Shown here: positions 35,628 through 44,663 of the stretch, piece after piece
How the letters are laid out: every line of letters begins with the position of its first letter
How positions within the stretch are numbered: the stretch's first letter is position 1
From: Treponema sp.
GTDB lineage: Bacteria; Spirochaetota; Spirochaetia; Treponematales; Breznakiellaceae
Assembly (NCBI GenBank): GCA_031286205.1
Contig: JAITUR010000061.1
Span: 1-64,000, forward strand
DNA: 64,000 bases
Direction of reading: 5' to 3'
The notes under the pieces: model-generated
What the model saw: the letters and a program-made list of their open reading frames with translations, nothing else
Told to the model about the DNA's origin: nothing
Databases searched by the model: none
Position numbers and translations under genes: made by a program

Positions 35628-36260
35628 TTAAACAGGCCAAAGACCGGCGCCTTTTCGAAGTATTTTAATTTCTTCTGTAGTCATATCTAAAATTGTAGAA
35701 AAAATCCGCTCCCGTTCTTCTCCGGAGTCCAGAATTAAATCTAAACCTTCTATATCTTCCAATTCCCACCCGCTTTCGAAAAGTTCGTCCTCTTCCTTGT
35801 CTGCCGGTTCATTGTCGCCGGTAAGACTTTTCTTTGCCGTTATGGAATAAAGCGGGTGTTGTAAAGTTTCGATTAGGCGGATGGGAACAGGGTAGTCGGG
35901 TATTCGTACGCCAACCTCCCGCCTGCGAATGTCCAGTATTTTTTCGGTTCCATGCAATGTAGTTAAAATAAACACATATGGTCCCGGGGTTAATCGTTTA
36001 ATCAGCCTAAAACGGGTGTTGTCGATACTGCATACTTCTCCAAACTGGGAAATATTCGAACATAAAAGGGTAAAGTGCTGTTCGTCCCTTTGTGTGGAAA
36101 TTTGCCGGAGTTTTTTTATTCCGGCAGGAGATTTTAATGAACAGACAATACTCCAGCTTGTATCGGTAGGAAGGGCGACAAGAGCGCCATTTTCCAGAAG
36201 CCGCACCGCACGGGCAAGTACTCTGTCATCAATATTGGAAGGGGTTATATATTCAATCAT
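35628..36260 (-). CDS. Sua5/YciO/YrdC-family protein (threonylcarbamoyl-AMP synthase-like)
   Basis: 210 aa. The family core shows GALVALPTDTSWSIVCSL, RDEQHFTLLCSNISQF, KRLTPGPYVFIL and the RRREVGVRIPDYPVPIRL stretch. Members make threonylcarbamoyl-AMP for tRNA t6A or are YciO-like relatives of uncertain role. The TSWSIVCS substitution for the usual TVYGLG points to the YciO branch, so enzyme activity in t6A synthesis is uncertain. An acidic insert (DKEEDELFESGWELEDIEG) is unusual. It lies 9 bp after the small upstream gene and is probably co-transcribed. Confidence 0.85.
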   Translation of the reverse strand: MIEYITPSNIDDRVLARAVRLLENGALVALPTDTSWSIVCSLKSPAGIKKLRQISTQRDEQHFTLLCSNISQFGEVCSIDNTRFRLIKRLTPGPYVFILTTLHGTEKILDIRRREVGVRIPDYPVPIRLIETLQHPLYSITAKKSLTGDNEPADKEEDELFESGWELEDIEGLDLILDSGEERERIFSTILDMTTEEIKILRKGAGLWPV

Positions 36261-36269
36261 ATCTTATAT

Positions 36270-36716
36270 TTATGGAACCCAGATTAATTTATCCGGCTCG
36301 GATTCCTTTATAAATACTTCTTTGTAACGGCCGGAATGTCTTAGATCTTCTTTTTCCGGAAAATATCTTTGCATAAAAAACCAAACTACATCCGCCATAA
36401 TATTAGAAGAATCGGTGGTGGAGTATCTGTACCAAATTTCGTTATCTTCCAGTATTCTTTTGGTTTTTTCGTCGTTGGAGCAAAGTTCCGGATCTGTCAG
36501 CCGTCTTATTTCGCTTCTTAGACCGCCAAAAATAGTCTGACCCACGCTAAAAAGGCGCAGGCGTTTTTGATCATCCATCCAATAAAGTTCGAAAACCCCG
36601 CCTACAGACGGGACTTTTGCGTTAATTTCGTAGCGGTCGGCTTTTGCCAGCGGAGACCAATTTACATAATAGTAAACATTTTCTTCTTTTTCCAAAAATG
36701 TTATTCCAATATTCAT
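36270..36716 (-). CDS. Conserved-looking protein of unknown function
   Basis: 148 aa from ATG 36716; the ORF track uses a GTG five codons upstream (36731), and neither has a clear Shine-Dalgarno sequence. The protein is soluble, with aromatic-rich strands (NVYYYVNWSPLAKADRYEI, VFELYWMDDQKRL) and a SSNIMADVVWFFMQRYF helix. No family recognised. It shares a direction and 9-bp spacing with the Sua5-like gene. Confidence 0.65.
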   Translation of the reverse strand: MNIGITFLEKEENVYYYVNWSPLAKADRYEINAKVPSVGGVFELYWMDDQKRLRLFSVGQTIFGGLRSEIRRLTDPELCSNDEKTKRILEDNEIWYRYSTTDSSNIMADVVWFFMQRYFPEKEDLRHSGRYKEVFIKESEPDKLIWVP

Positions 36717-36883
36717 ACGACACTTTACCACAAAGAAAAAAAAATGAATATAGTAAAAAATATAATATAAGTGTATCTTTTTTTATACATAAACAGGCAT
36801 TTTTTAAATATTCATACGGTTAAAATCAATATAAATCCTTATCTAATAATGAATTAACCTGAAATATCGCTGCCTTACCGGAC

Positions 36884-36900
36884 TTGGCACAAGAATTGCT
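36884..36900 (+). promoter_or_regulatory. Sigma-54 (-24/-12) promoter of the sigma factor gene
   Basis: TTGGCAC-N5-TTGCT matches the RpoN consensus TGGCAC-N5-TTGCW exactly. The GC of the -12 box at 36898-36899 places the start at about 36911, one base before the ATG at 36912. I saw no other match to this consensus while reading the window. Confidence 0.85.
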
Positions 36901-36911
36901 ATATAAAAGGT

Positions 36912-37754
36912 ATGTTTAATAAAACAATAAAAGAAGACAGCCTCTTGGACACATACTTTAAGCAGATTAAAGTTTATCCTCTATTAAACTTTGATGAAGA
37001 ACAAAAACTATCAAAATTGATTCAAAACGGCGACGATAATGCCCTGCATAAACTTGTAAATTCCAACTTACGCCTTGCGGCAAAAATAGCCGGTTCGTAC
37101 AATATACCCGAAATTCCTGTTATGGATCTTATCCAGGAAGCCAATATGGGTCTTATTCAGGCTGCCAAAAAATTCGATTACAGAAAAAATGTAAAATTTT
37201 GCACCTATGCCGGCTGGTGGATACGGCAGTTTGTATCCCGTTTTATTGTAAATAAACGAAGAATGGTGCGTTTGCCTCAGCGCAAGGAAGACACTTTTAG
37301 AAGAATTAAACAAACATATAATATTCTATGCCAGTCGATGATGCAGCAGCCACAAACCGCGGATATTGCAAAAGAGCTTGGTCTTTCTGTTCAGTATGTT
37401 GATTCTATCGTTAACATGACTGCGGATTCTCTCCCTCTGGAATTATATGTAATGAATGACGAAAATACCGGCAGCATGGATGTTCACGAAGATTATACAT
37501 ATTGCCCGGAAAGAAATTTACTAAAACAATTTTCCCGCGACGGCACCATGAATATCCTGAACAAATTAAAAGAAAGAGAAAGGCGGATAATAAGCTACCG
37601 GTATCAATTAAACGGATGCAAGCGGCACACTTTAAGAGAGATAGGCAATAAGTTAAATATTTCTCCGGAAACTGTCCGCCAAATAGAACTTAAAGCTCTT
37701 AAAAAAATACGCAGTCATGCCAACGAACTAAAAGAATGTGTGTATGCGGTATAA
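36912..37754 (+). CDS. Alternative RNA polymerase sigma factor, sigma-70 family (RpoS/RpoD-like group)
   Basis: 280 aa. Region 1.2 (DTYFKQIKVYPLLNFDEEQKL), region 2 (NSNLRLAAKIAGSY, DLIQEANMGLIQAAKKFDY, FCTYAGWWIRQFVSR), a short region 3, and region 4 (LKERERRIISYRYQ, LREIGNKLNISPETVRQIEL) are present. There is no long region 1.1, so it is an alternative rather than a primary factor. The sigma-54 promoter directly in front implies a two-step cascade like RpoN-RpoS of Borrelia; an activator and inducing signal are not visible here. The predicted mRNA has almost no leader. Confidence 0.92.
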   Translation: MFNKTIKEDSLLDTYFKQIKVYPLLNFDEEQKLSKLIQNGDDNALHKLVNSNLRLAAKIAGSYNIPEIPVMDLIQEANMGLIQAAKKFDYRKNVKFCTYAGWWIRQFVSRFIVNKRRMVRLPQRKEDTFRRIKQTYNILCQSMMQQPQTADIAKELGLSVQYVDSIVNMTADSLPLELYVMNDENTGSMDVHEDYTYCPERNLLKQFSRDGTMNILNKLKERERRIISYRYQLNGCKRHTLREIGNKLNISPETVRQIELKALKKIRSHANELKECVYAV

Positions 37755-39638
37755 TTACTCCTGAACAAATACGGCTTCTCCGCGCGAAATATTTACAGAT
37801 TTTAAAATTAGTTTAATTTCTTCGTTTGGGTAAACATCTTTATTTAATGCAGCCTGTGTTTCCAGTGCAAGCGCAGGAATAATTACCAGCCAGCGGTTTC
37901 CCTTTTTCTCCAGAGCAGCCGCATTCCAGACTGATTCTTTTTTTTCGGATAAATAAACCATTTTCCAATGATTATCTGATGCGCGTTCGGCTTGAACACA
38001 GGCAGCAGCAGCGGCTTCGCTATAACCAAACCGCGCGGATATTTCATCGGCAGAAAGAGGTGTATTGCCTTTGGCAGTGTTTAAAAAAGCGCGTATTTGC
38101 ATATGCGCAAGAAGGTCTGTGTAACGGCGCAATGGACTTGTAACCTGGGTGTAAATATCCAAACCTAAACCCTGATGCCGCCCCGGCTTTGTAGAAATAA
38201 CTCTTGGCCTCATGCCTTTACGAAGCTGCATGGAACCTGCATAACCGGGAAGTATATTATTAGAAGGGAGCTCTGTTTCCTGGCTTATGTACGGCATAGC
38301 TAAACCTCTTTCGCTTGCCCAATTTCCCGCGCCTTCGCCTGCGGCAATCATACATTCCCTTACCATAATGGCTGATATATTTTTATCGTAGGGTTTAATA
38401 GATACTTCTCCATTTTCTATACTGATATGTACATCGGGAAGATCTATATTTACCGCGCCCTGTGCCATACGCCGTTTTAATAAAAGCATGGCAAGATTAT
38501 TCAGAGTTTGTAAAGCTGTTCCTTCCGAAGAATCCGTATTATCCATTAATTTGTCCGCTTCATTGTAAGTAAGGCGGCGTACTTTTACTGTAGAAGGAAA
38601 TATTTCTGTCTTTTGTATTTCGCCATTTTCGTTTACCGTTAATTTAAAAGTAAGAGCTGTAGATTTCTCGCTTAAACCAAGCGCGAATATAGATAAACAT
38701 TCGTCGGATATCATGCGAACGGTTGTTTCCGGCAGATAAAGCGTAGCCCCCCTGTCGCGCGCTTCTTTTTCCGCCGGGCTGTCAAAATTGATAGAGGAGG
38801 CAGGGTCTGAAACATGAACATAAAGGATAAAACATTTTTCTTCTATCTCTATAGAGACGGCATCGTCCGGGTCATTGCTCCACGGGCTGTCGATAGCGAA
38901 TGAATCAAGATGGCAAAGATCGCGGCGATCTTCTGCAGGAGGATTACTGGGACAGATATTTACGCTATTAAGCGAAATTCCAAAGCGTACGGGGTGGGGG
39001 TTTATTTCTGTTGTCCAAATGCCGGTTTTTAATAAAAGTGCATGAGCGTCCTCCGGCGTTTCTGAAAGTCCAAGCTCTTTCATGGTACGGCTTTTTACAG
39101 ATTTGCCGTAAGCAAGAGCTTCTACATCCTGCATAAACCGCGACGATGCCTGCTGTAAATCCTCTTCTGTTAACCGGTTGTTTTTACATCTTTCCAAAAA
39201 TTTAGTTCGTTCTTCGCCGTCACGCTGTTTTTCGCTGCGTTTGGCTTCTTCGGTTTCTATCTCTTCCTTGCTGCGCAGTTTAATATCTGTAATTGTTCCC
39301 GTAAAATACAGGCCATCCTGTAAAATGCAATATACGGTATAAGCGGAGGAAGGTGTAAAATCTCCAAATACAATGGAAGCTATTTCTTTATGGGTTAATT
39401 GTGTATTGTCTTCGTCCAATAAAAGTTCCCATGCTTCGCGAATTGCGGAAATATCGGGTTTATGTGTATCCAGCTCGCCAAAATTTTTAACAGGCCCGGG
39501 GTGTAATTGCTCTATATCTTTGTCTCTTACTTTTATATGCGATCCGTCTGCAAGGGAAATATTGTATTTGTCGTCAGAATGTTCCTTTACAATGGCAGGT
39601 TTACCTTTATAAAGAACAAGCGCGTTAAGCTGTGCCAT
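37755..39638 (-). CDS. RNase II/R-family 3'-5' exoribonuclease
   Basis: 627 aa from ATG 39638; the ORF track uses an upstream TTG. The RNB catalytic domain has the acidic cluster FAIDSPWSNDPDDAVSIEI, then DRGATLYLPETTVRMI, VRECMIAAGEGAGNWA and SPLRRYTDLLAHMQIRAFL. The N-terminal part lacks obvious cold-shock domains, so it is a shortened RNase II-like form. It degrades RNA processively in the cytoplasm. The extended -10 TGTTATAAT ends 6 nt before the ATG with no Shine-Dalgarno sequence. Its stop abuts the sigma factor stop (convergent, no gap). Confidence 0.9.
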   Translation of the reverse strand: MAQLNALVLYKGKPAIVKEHSDDKYNISLADGSHIKVRDKDIEQLHPGPVKNFGELDTHKPDISAIREAWELLLDEDNTQLTHKEIASIVFGDFTPSSAYTVYCILQDGLYFTGTITDIKLRSKEEIETEEAKRSEKQRDGEERTKFLERCKNNRLTEEDLQQASSRFMQDVEALAYGKSVKSRTMKELGLSETPEDAHALLLKTGIWTTEINPHPVRFGISLNSVNICPSNPPAEDRRDLCHLDSFAIDSPWSNDPDDAVSIEIEEKCFILYVHVSDPASSINFDSPAEKEARDRGATLYLPETTVRMISDECLSIFALGLSEKSTALTFKLTVNENGEIQKTEIFPSTVKVRRLTYNEADKLMDNTDSSEGTALQTLNNLAMLLLKRRMAQGAVNIDLPDVHISIENGEVSIKPYDKNISAIMVRECMIAAGEGAGNWASERGLAMPYISQETELPSNNILPGYAGSMQLRKGMRPRVISTKPGRHQGLGLDIYTQVTSPLRRYTDLLAHMQIRAFLNTAKGNTPLSADEISARFGYSEAAAAACVQAERASDNHWKMVYLSEKKESVWNAAALEKKGNRWLVIIPALALETQAALNKDVYPNEEIKLILKSVNISRGEAVFVQE

Positions 39639-39717
39639 TGGATTATTATAACATATTTTGGATAAATAATTAGTAAATTGCTTTGACAAAAAAGAATAAA
39701 AATGACAAAATTATACA

Positions 39718-40719
39718 ATGTCTAATATGTCGTTATTAACTGTAAAAAATCTACGCAAACGCTTTAATTTGGAAGCGGGCTTTTTTGCCCGTTTTGGAAA
39801 ATTTGTAAATGCGGTTAATGATATTTCTTTTTCTATTGGAAAAAACGAAGCTTACGGGCTTGTAGGAGAGTCCGGCTGCGGAAAAACCACCACCGCGCGT
39901 TTATTGGTACGAATGTACGAGGCAGACTCCGGGCAGATTCTTTTTTACGACGGGGATAATGCCGGCACTGCGGATACCGGTATTGTAGATGTCAGTATGT
40001 TAAAAAAAGATGCATTGCAAAATTACCGCGAAAAAGTCCGCTATGTTTTTCAGGATCCCGCAAGGTCGCTTAACCCCCGAATGAGCGTGTATGAAGTTTT
40101 AGTTTCCGGATGCAGGAAGCCGCTAAGAAAAAAAGGCGTAAAAGAAAAGGAACTGCGCGAAAAGGCTGCCGCCATTTTAGAAGAAGTAGGACTGGGAGCA
40201 GTAGATTTAGAAAAACGGCCGTCTGAATTTTCCGGCGGGCAGCGGCAGCGTATTTCCATTGCGCGCGCTCTTTTAATGGAACCGGAATTATTAATCTGCG
40301 ACGAAGTTGTATCCGCGCTGGATGTATCGATTCAGGGGCAAATATTAAACTTGCTGCTGGATATTAGTAAAAAAAGAAATATATCTTTTTTGTTTATTGC
40401 TCACGATTTAAAAGTAGCCTGCTATTTCTGCGACCGTATTGGCGTTATGTACAAGGGAGAATTAATGGAAGAAGCGCCCGCCGCCTATTTATACAAAAAA
40501 GCAATGCATCCATATACCAAATTATTGTTTTCTTCGGCTGCGGGAAATAAGGAAACCGCTTGTTTAACGGAAACCGGACATATCGAAAAAAGAAAAAATA
40601 CTTTAGGCTGTTCATTTGCTCCAAGGTGTCCGCACGCTCTGGATCGCTGCCGGAACGAACACCCCCAATTAACAGAAAAAAACAGCGGACATTTAGTCCG
40701 CTGCCTTAATCTAATCTAA
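39718..40719 (+). CDS. Oligopeptide/dipeptide ABC transporter ATP-binding protein (OppF-like)
   Basis: 333 aa. Walker A is GLVGESGCGKTTTARLLVR, the signature FSGGQRQRISIARALL, Walker B LLICDEVVSALDVSIQ, and the H-loop FLFIAHDLKVACYF. The C-terminal cysteine-containing tail SFAPRCPHALDRCRNEHPQL is the oligopeptide-ABC extension, which in some members holds an iron-sulphur cluster. No permease, OppD or binding protein is adjacent, so it may be an orphan or shared subunit. ATG 39727 is an alternative start; no Shine-Dalgarno sequence is seen. Confidence 0.88.
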   Translation: MSNMSLLTVKNLRKRFNLEAGFFARFGKFVNAVNDISFSIGKNEAYGLVGESGCGKTTTARLLVRMYEADSGQILFYDGDNAGTADTGIVDVSMLKKDALQNYREKVRYVFQDPARSLNPRMSVYEVLVSGCRKPLRKKGVKEKELREKAAAILEEVGLGAVDLEKRPSEFSGGQRQRISIARALLMEPELLICDEVVSALDVSIQGQILNLLLDISKKRNISFLFIAHDLKVACYFCDRIGVMYKGELMEEAPAAYLYKKAMHPYTKLLFSSAAGNKETACLTETGHIEKRKNTLGCSFAPRCPHALDRCRNEHPQLTEKNSGHLVRCLNLI

Positions 40720-40753
40720 TTTAATTTAATTTCCAGTCTCTAACTTACAGCAA

Positions 40754-41986
40754 CTAATTCCCCAATGCGTTTAAGGCATTCCTTGCCATTGTGCGTTCCT
40801 GTGAAGTATATTGATCCGACCTCTGAATGGTAGAAAGCAAGAGCCTGACTTCCGGAGAACGAGTGCCTGTAACGCCAACGCTGGAAACAACCCATTCAAA
40901 AAGCTGTCTTTCTTTATTTCTCCAAGGTCCTGATCTTCTTCTTGAGTGAAGTTCGAAAAGGAATTTATGCAGAAGCGCGACAGCTTCTTCGGTTTTTAAT
41001 GCCGCAAGAGTATTCAGCACGCCTGCAATTTCATCGAAGTCAGGCTGATTACTTATAAAGTTATTGCTGTATGATTTTTCCAAATCTGCATAAACAGTTT
41101 CGCCTGAAGCGCCAAATTGACGGATAATATCAATCGCGCTTTTGCGCATTTCTCTTAAATTATTTTGATGAGGGCGGGAGGTCGTCTGAACAAGCCATCC
41201 AATTTCCAGAGCCACGCTTGCAACTTTTGCTTTAGAAGCATTTGGCGCTCTTGTTTTAAGCATTTCTCTCCATGCTTCTAGTTTGATAGGCGGCTCGACA
41301 GAAGGATCGCGGATAATTTCTATAATTACATCTGCGGGGTCTTCTGAAATATTGGGAAGGGCATTGCCTGCAATTTGTTTTATCATTGGATCCCAACTGC
41401 CGGTATATGCAAAGAACACCGGTCTGTAGCCGGAAGCATCTTTAAAGGTTTCCAGCGCCCGTATGCATCCAATTACGGCGGTTTGTACCCTGCGTCTGGT
41501 TTCCGCATTTCTGTAGGTTTGTGTGTTGTAATCTGCTAATCTTTGAACGATATGCGGAATATAAGCTTTTCCGTCAACATCTCCCAAAGCAATAATGGCA
41601 GCCTGCATGGCAAGACCTTCGCTTGGGTCTTTTGGGGGTTCTCTTACAACATCAAAAACTTCGGCAGCATGCCAAAGGTCTGCGGCGGCGGCAGTATGTT
41701 TTGCCGCTCCCAATGCCTGCGCCAAAATAACGACAGATTTTTCCGCGGCTTCCTGTTCCCTTCTGGAATCAATATCGGGGGCTCTAAGCAGCAAAAATTT
41801 AAGGGCATTATTGTAAAAAACCCCTGTTGCCTGCACCCCGGCTTCCTGGAGAGTTTCCAAAACCGCCAACCGCTCGGCAAAAGAGCCGTCCCCTCGTTCG
41901 TATTCTCTGGTATAGTATGACAAATCCTGAGCAAAGACCGCCATCCCGGCTAATAATAAGGTAACTGTTAAAATTATTCTTTTCAT
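40754..41986 (-). CDS. Exported HEAT-repeat protein
   Basis: 410 aa. A signal peptide (~1-19, ending AVFAQ) is followed by an all-helical repeat protein with HEAT/armadillo-like units such as AMQAAIIALGDVDGKAYIPHIVQ and EEAVALLHKFLFELH. Such proteins are scaffolds in the periplasm; no partner is evident. There is no Shine-Dalgarno sequence. TTGTTT-N18-TATAAT lies upstream with the -10 ending 6 nt before the ATG, so a leaderless transcript is predicted. It is probably spirochaete-specific, though I cannot check. Confidence 0.75.
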   Translation of the reverse strand: MKRIILTVTLLLAGMAVFAQDLSYYTREYERGDGSFAERLAVLETLQEAGVQATGVFYNNALKFLLLRAPDIDSRREQEAAEKSVVILAQALGAAKHTAAAADLWHAAEVFDVVREPPKDPSEGLAMQAAIIALGDVDGKAYIPHIVQRLADYNTQTYRNAETRRRVQTAVIGCIRALETFKDASGYRPVFFAYTGSWDPMIKQIAGNALPNISEDPADVIIEIIRDPSVEPPIKLEAWREMLKTRAPNASKAKVASVALEIGWLVQTTSRPHQNNLREMRKSAIDIIRQFGASGETVYADLEKSYSNNFISNQPDFDEIAGVLNTLAALKTEEAVALLHKFLFELHSRRRSGPWRNKERQLFEWVVSSVGVTGTRSPEVRLLLSTIQRSDQYTSQERTMARNALNALGN

Positions 41987-42107
41987 ATAGATATTATATC
42001 ATAATTTTTGTTATATAAACAAGGTATGTTTAATTGAGGGTTTTTTAATAATTAGGTATCCTTGACTATTGCCTGACATTATGATAAAAATACACTTACC
42101 TTGATTC

Positions 42108-42180
42108 GGACCGCTAGCTCAGTTGGTAGAGCAGTAGACTCTTAATCTACGGGTCGATGGTTCGAATCCATCGCGGTTCA
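42108..42180 (+). tRNA. tRNA-Lys (anticodon CUU)
   Basis: 73 nt. Acceptor GGACCGC pairs with GCGGTTC (one G-U). The anticodon loop CTCTTAA gives CTT. D-loop AGCTCAGTTGGTAGAGC and T-loop GGTTCGAATCC are canonical. Discriminator A, no CCA encoded. The gene is whole and is the attachment site of the following element. Confidence 0.97.
42138..42180. repeat. attL core (tRNA-Lys 3' half)
   Basis: Exact match over 43 bp to 51752-51794, starting inside the anticodon loop and ending at the discriminator base. Confidence 0.9.
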
Positions 42181-42309
42181 GAGTGTTAATTTCTTATGTA
42201 GTAAGGAGTTAGCGCAATTAAAAAGTAACACTACCATACAAATGGCGCGTTACCTTCAAATTAAAATCGGGAATAAAATCGGAAAGACTTATTCCCGGAC
42301 GGAGGGTAT

Positions 42310-43641
42310 ATGCGCGGTTTTAACCTTTACAGACAATCAAAAACAGGTAACTACGCGGCGGAAATTCTTAATCCTGAAACAGGGCAAAGAATTTGTTATC
42401 GGTCAACTATGACCAAAAATAGAGACGAAGCACTTATAATCGTTTCAGGATGGCTTCAGGACGGTATCCCAGAACGCAAGCGCGGGCGCATACCGGTATA
42501 TAAAAAGCCCGAACCACAAACATTGGAAGCGGTATCGAGTTTGACAGGTATTCTTAAAATCATTGAAAATATCGAGTTAGACACTGCCGGAGCTTTACGG
42601 ATTGCGGAAGTATTAAGAAATAGAGGGCTTTTATCCCTTCCGGCAACAGATGCGAAGCGTGGAAGTATAGAATTTATAACTTATCTTAAAAACTTTTTTG
42701 ACTATGAAAAGTCTGCTTATGTACGCGAGAAACTGGCTCACGGGCAGTCGATAGGGCGCGGATATTGCATGGAAGCAACGAGAAGGATAGAACGATTCTG
42801 GGCTCCACAGTTTCAAGGGCGCCAAATGGCAAGCATTACAAGGAAAGACTTAAAAGATTTTTCCCTTCATATTGCCGGCATGGGTTATTCTTCATATCAC
42901 CTGAATTCAATCTTGAAAGCCGGAACGGTTCCATTGGGATACGCGGCACAGGAAGGGTTCATTCCTTCCAATCCCGCCGCCGGGCTTAAAATGTATTCAA
43001 ATAATGAACAGAAGCGCGGATGCCTCACTCCGCAGGAAGTAGAGATGGTTTTTTCCCACTACTGGAAAGATAAAGCGGCATATGCCGGAAATGCGCTTGC
43101 AATGACAACAGGGTTAAGATTAGGTGAAGTACTTGCCATAAGTAAAAATGACATTGATATTGAAAAAAATGTTTTACATATAAGGCACTCATGAAATAGA
43201 AAATATAAAGATGCATTAAAGCTTCCTAAAAATGGGGAAGTCCGCAGAGTTCCATTATTGCCGGATGTTAAAAAAGGACTGCTTGAACTACTGGCGGATA
43301 ATCCGCACAAAACAGATAATCCGTTTGTTTTCTATGGACTTGATCCTTACTTACCGCGTTATGACGGACATTTTATTTATAAAGGACTGAAAGAAGCATT
43401 TATAAGATATGGAATAGACTATAAGGCAAGAAAAATTTGCTTTCACTCATGGCGGCACTATTACGCCGCCCGCATGACGGATGTAATGACAGCGGAACAG
43501 GTACAGCGCGTTACTGGGCATAAATCAAAGGCGGTATTTGAAGCCTATGCGGATCATGTCATTGATGAAAATATCGAGGTTATGGGAAGGGCGGCGGCTG
43601 AAGTGTTTGGGAGTATCTTCCAGTTTAAGAAAAGCGCGTAA
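42310..43641 (+). pseudogene. Tyrosine recombinase/integrase interrupted by one in-frame TGA
   Basis: 444 codons in one frame with a single TGA at 43192-43194; the ORF track splits it into 42310-43194 and 43258-43641. The N-terminal arm-binding part and the core-binding domain (~110-215) are followed by the catalytic domain. Arg I lies in TTGLRLGEVLAI, HxxR in FHSWRHYYAARM, then TGHKSKAVFEAYADH with the nucleophile tyrosine. The stop falls in IRHS-stop-NRKYKDALKLPKNG, where relatives usually have a tryptophan, so TGG to TGA is the likely change. GGAGG precedes the ATG. Readthrough remains possible because the rest of the frame is intact. Confidence 0.88.
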
Positions 43642-43721
43642 ATTTTGCGCCTTCTGGGCTACTCCGAAGGCGCTGCTTTATTAAGGGGTGTTAGGGGAAA
43701 TTGTTAGTTTCACCTACCCCC

Positions 43722-44021
43722 TTATGCCGCTTTTGGCTCCGGTCTTACTTGTAAGCCAAAACCCAAAGAAAGTAATACTTTCATAATTGTTTCAAAAGAC
43801 GGATTGCCGCCCTGCGAGAGAGATTTATACAGACTTTCCCTGCCGCGATTTGTATCATCTGCTATTTTTGACATTCCCCGCGCTCGGGCTACATCACCAA
43901 TAGCGGCAATGATAAGATCGGGATCATCGCTTTTGAATATATCGTCAAGATATACGGCGATCTGCTCCTCGGTTTCAAGGTATTCTGCCGGATCCCATAC
44001 AGTTGTTTTTACTGGCTTCAT
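43722..44021 (-). CDS. higA: HigA-like antitoxin (addiction-module antidote), pair 1
   Basis: 99 aa. A C-terminal Cro-like helix-turn-helix (MSKIADDTNRGRESLYKSLS, then PSFETIMKVLLSLGFGL) and an N-terminal toxin-binding part (YLETEEQIAVYLDDIF) match the antidote family of COG3636. The ATG overlaps the toxin stop by 4 bp. Toxin-first order is typical of higBA. Paralogous to the gene at 45468. Confidence 0.9.
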   Translation of the reverse strand: MKPVKTTVWDPAEYLETEEQIAVYLDDIFKSDDPDLIIAAIGDVARARGMSKIADDTNRGRESLYKSLSQGGNPSFETIMKVLLSLGFGLQVRPEPKAA

Positions 44022-44320
44022 ACTATGCCTCCTAATTTGTCCGCGATTTGCTTCGCGGTCTCTATATCCCTACTCTGCGAAGATTTATTTCCTCCGCAAA
44101 GCAATATGATAATTTCCCTACCCCTTCGGGTGTAATACACACGGTAACCGGAACCGTAATCAATACGCAGTTCTGAAACATTGCCGCCGACTGGCTTAGT
44201 ATCCCCAAAATTGCCGGAAGAGATACGGCGGATACGGGCGTTAATAATGGACTGTGCTATTTTGTCTTTTAAGTCTCTTATCCAAGTCTTAAAATTATCC
44301 GTTTCCTGAACCTTTAGCAT
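44018..44320 (-). CDS. higB: HigB/RelE-type toxin (addiction-module killer protein), pair 1
   Basis: 100 aa from ATG 44320. The RelE-superfamily fold of the Gp49/HigB branch is shown by DYGSGYRVYYTRRGREIIILLCGGNKSSQSRDIETA. These toxins usually cleave mRNA on the ribosome. There is no Shine-Dalgarno sequence; TACAAT ends 6 nt before the ATG, so the mRNA is probably leaderless. The palindrome ATTGTATC-N6-GATACAAT overlaps the promoter and is the likely operator. Confidence 0.88.
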   Translation of the reverse strand: MLKVQETDNFKTWIRDLKDKIAQSIINARIRRISSGNFGDTKPVGGNVSELRIDYGSGYRVYYTRRGREIIILLCGGNKSSQSRDIETAKQIADKLGGIV

Positions 44321-44326
44321 ATCTCT

Positions 44327-44355
44327 ATTGTATCCTGAAAGATACAATATGTCAA
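44327..44355 (-). promoter_or_regulatory. Promoter with overlapping operator of higBA pair 1
   Basis: On the minus strand TTGACA (44350-44355), a 17-bp spacer and TACAAT (44327-44332). ATTGTATC at 44327 and GATACAAT at 44341 form an inverted repeat covering the -10 and spacer. Confidence 0.8.
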
Positions 44356-44360
44356 GAGGT

Positions 44361-44430
44361 TTCCCCTAATAGTTATTCACTCATTCACATATATATAGGG
44401 AAAAGTGAATGAATGAATAAGGAATGAGAT
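44361..44430. repeat. Palindromic array repeat, copy A
   Basis: TTATTCACTCATTCAC and GTGAATGAATGAATAA are imperfect inverted arms (one mismatch) around a 16-nt loop containing ATATAGGGAAAA. It begins TTCCCCTAATAG like copy B and lies directly upstream of the higBA-1 promoter. Confidence 0.92.
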
Positions 44431-44467
44431 AGGGTGTCCAATTTTGCCCCGTACGAACAAGAGGTAA

Positions 44468-44653
44468 TTAAATATTTTGCTTATTTTTCTTGTATGCCCT
44501 TATCCCAATTATTATAACAATAACCGATGCCGCAAACAAAATTAGCCATAGTATAACGCGGAAAAGCAAAGATTTTACGAAAAAATACGCAAATATAAAA
44601 ACACAAATAAGTAGAATTGCCGCCAGTATAAGGGTTTTTATTAATTTAATCAT
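44468..44653 (-). CDS. Small two-helix membrane protein
   Basis: 61 aa with two hydrophobic helices (~residues 5-28 and 32-52) joined by a short FVKSLLFR turn, and a lysine-rich C-terminus. It lies 10 bp after hicB and is probably on the hicAB transcript. No family recognised. Its place in the toxin-antitoxin array makes a membrane-acting accessory or toxin conceivable, but nothing in the sequence proves this. Confidence 0.65.
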   Translation of the reverse strand: MIKLIKTLILAAILLICVFIFAYFFVKSLLFRVILWLILFAASVIVIIIGIRAYKKNKQNI

Positions 44654-44663
44654 ATTGTTACCT

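Noticed and set aside
43192-43194. Genome-wide reassignment of UGA to tryptophan
   Set aside because: TGG is used freely for tryptophan and other genes end at TGA (for example the solute-binding protein and the ABC ATPase), so the TGA in the integrase is treated as a local mutation.
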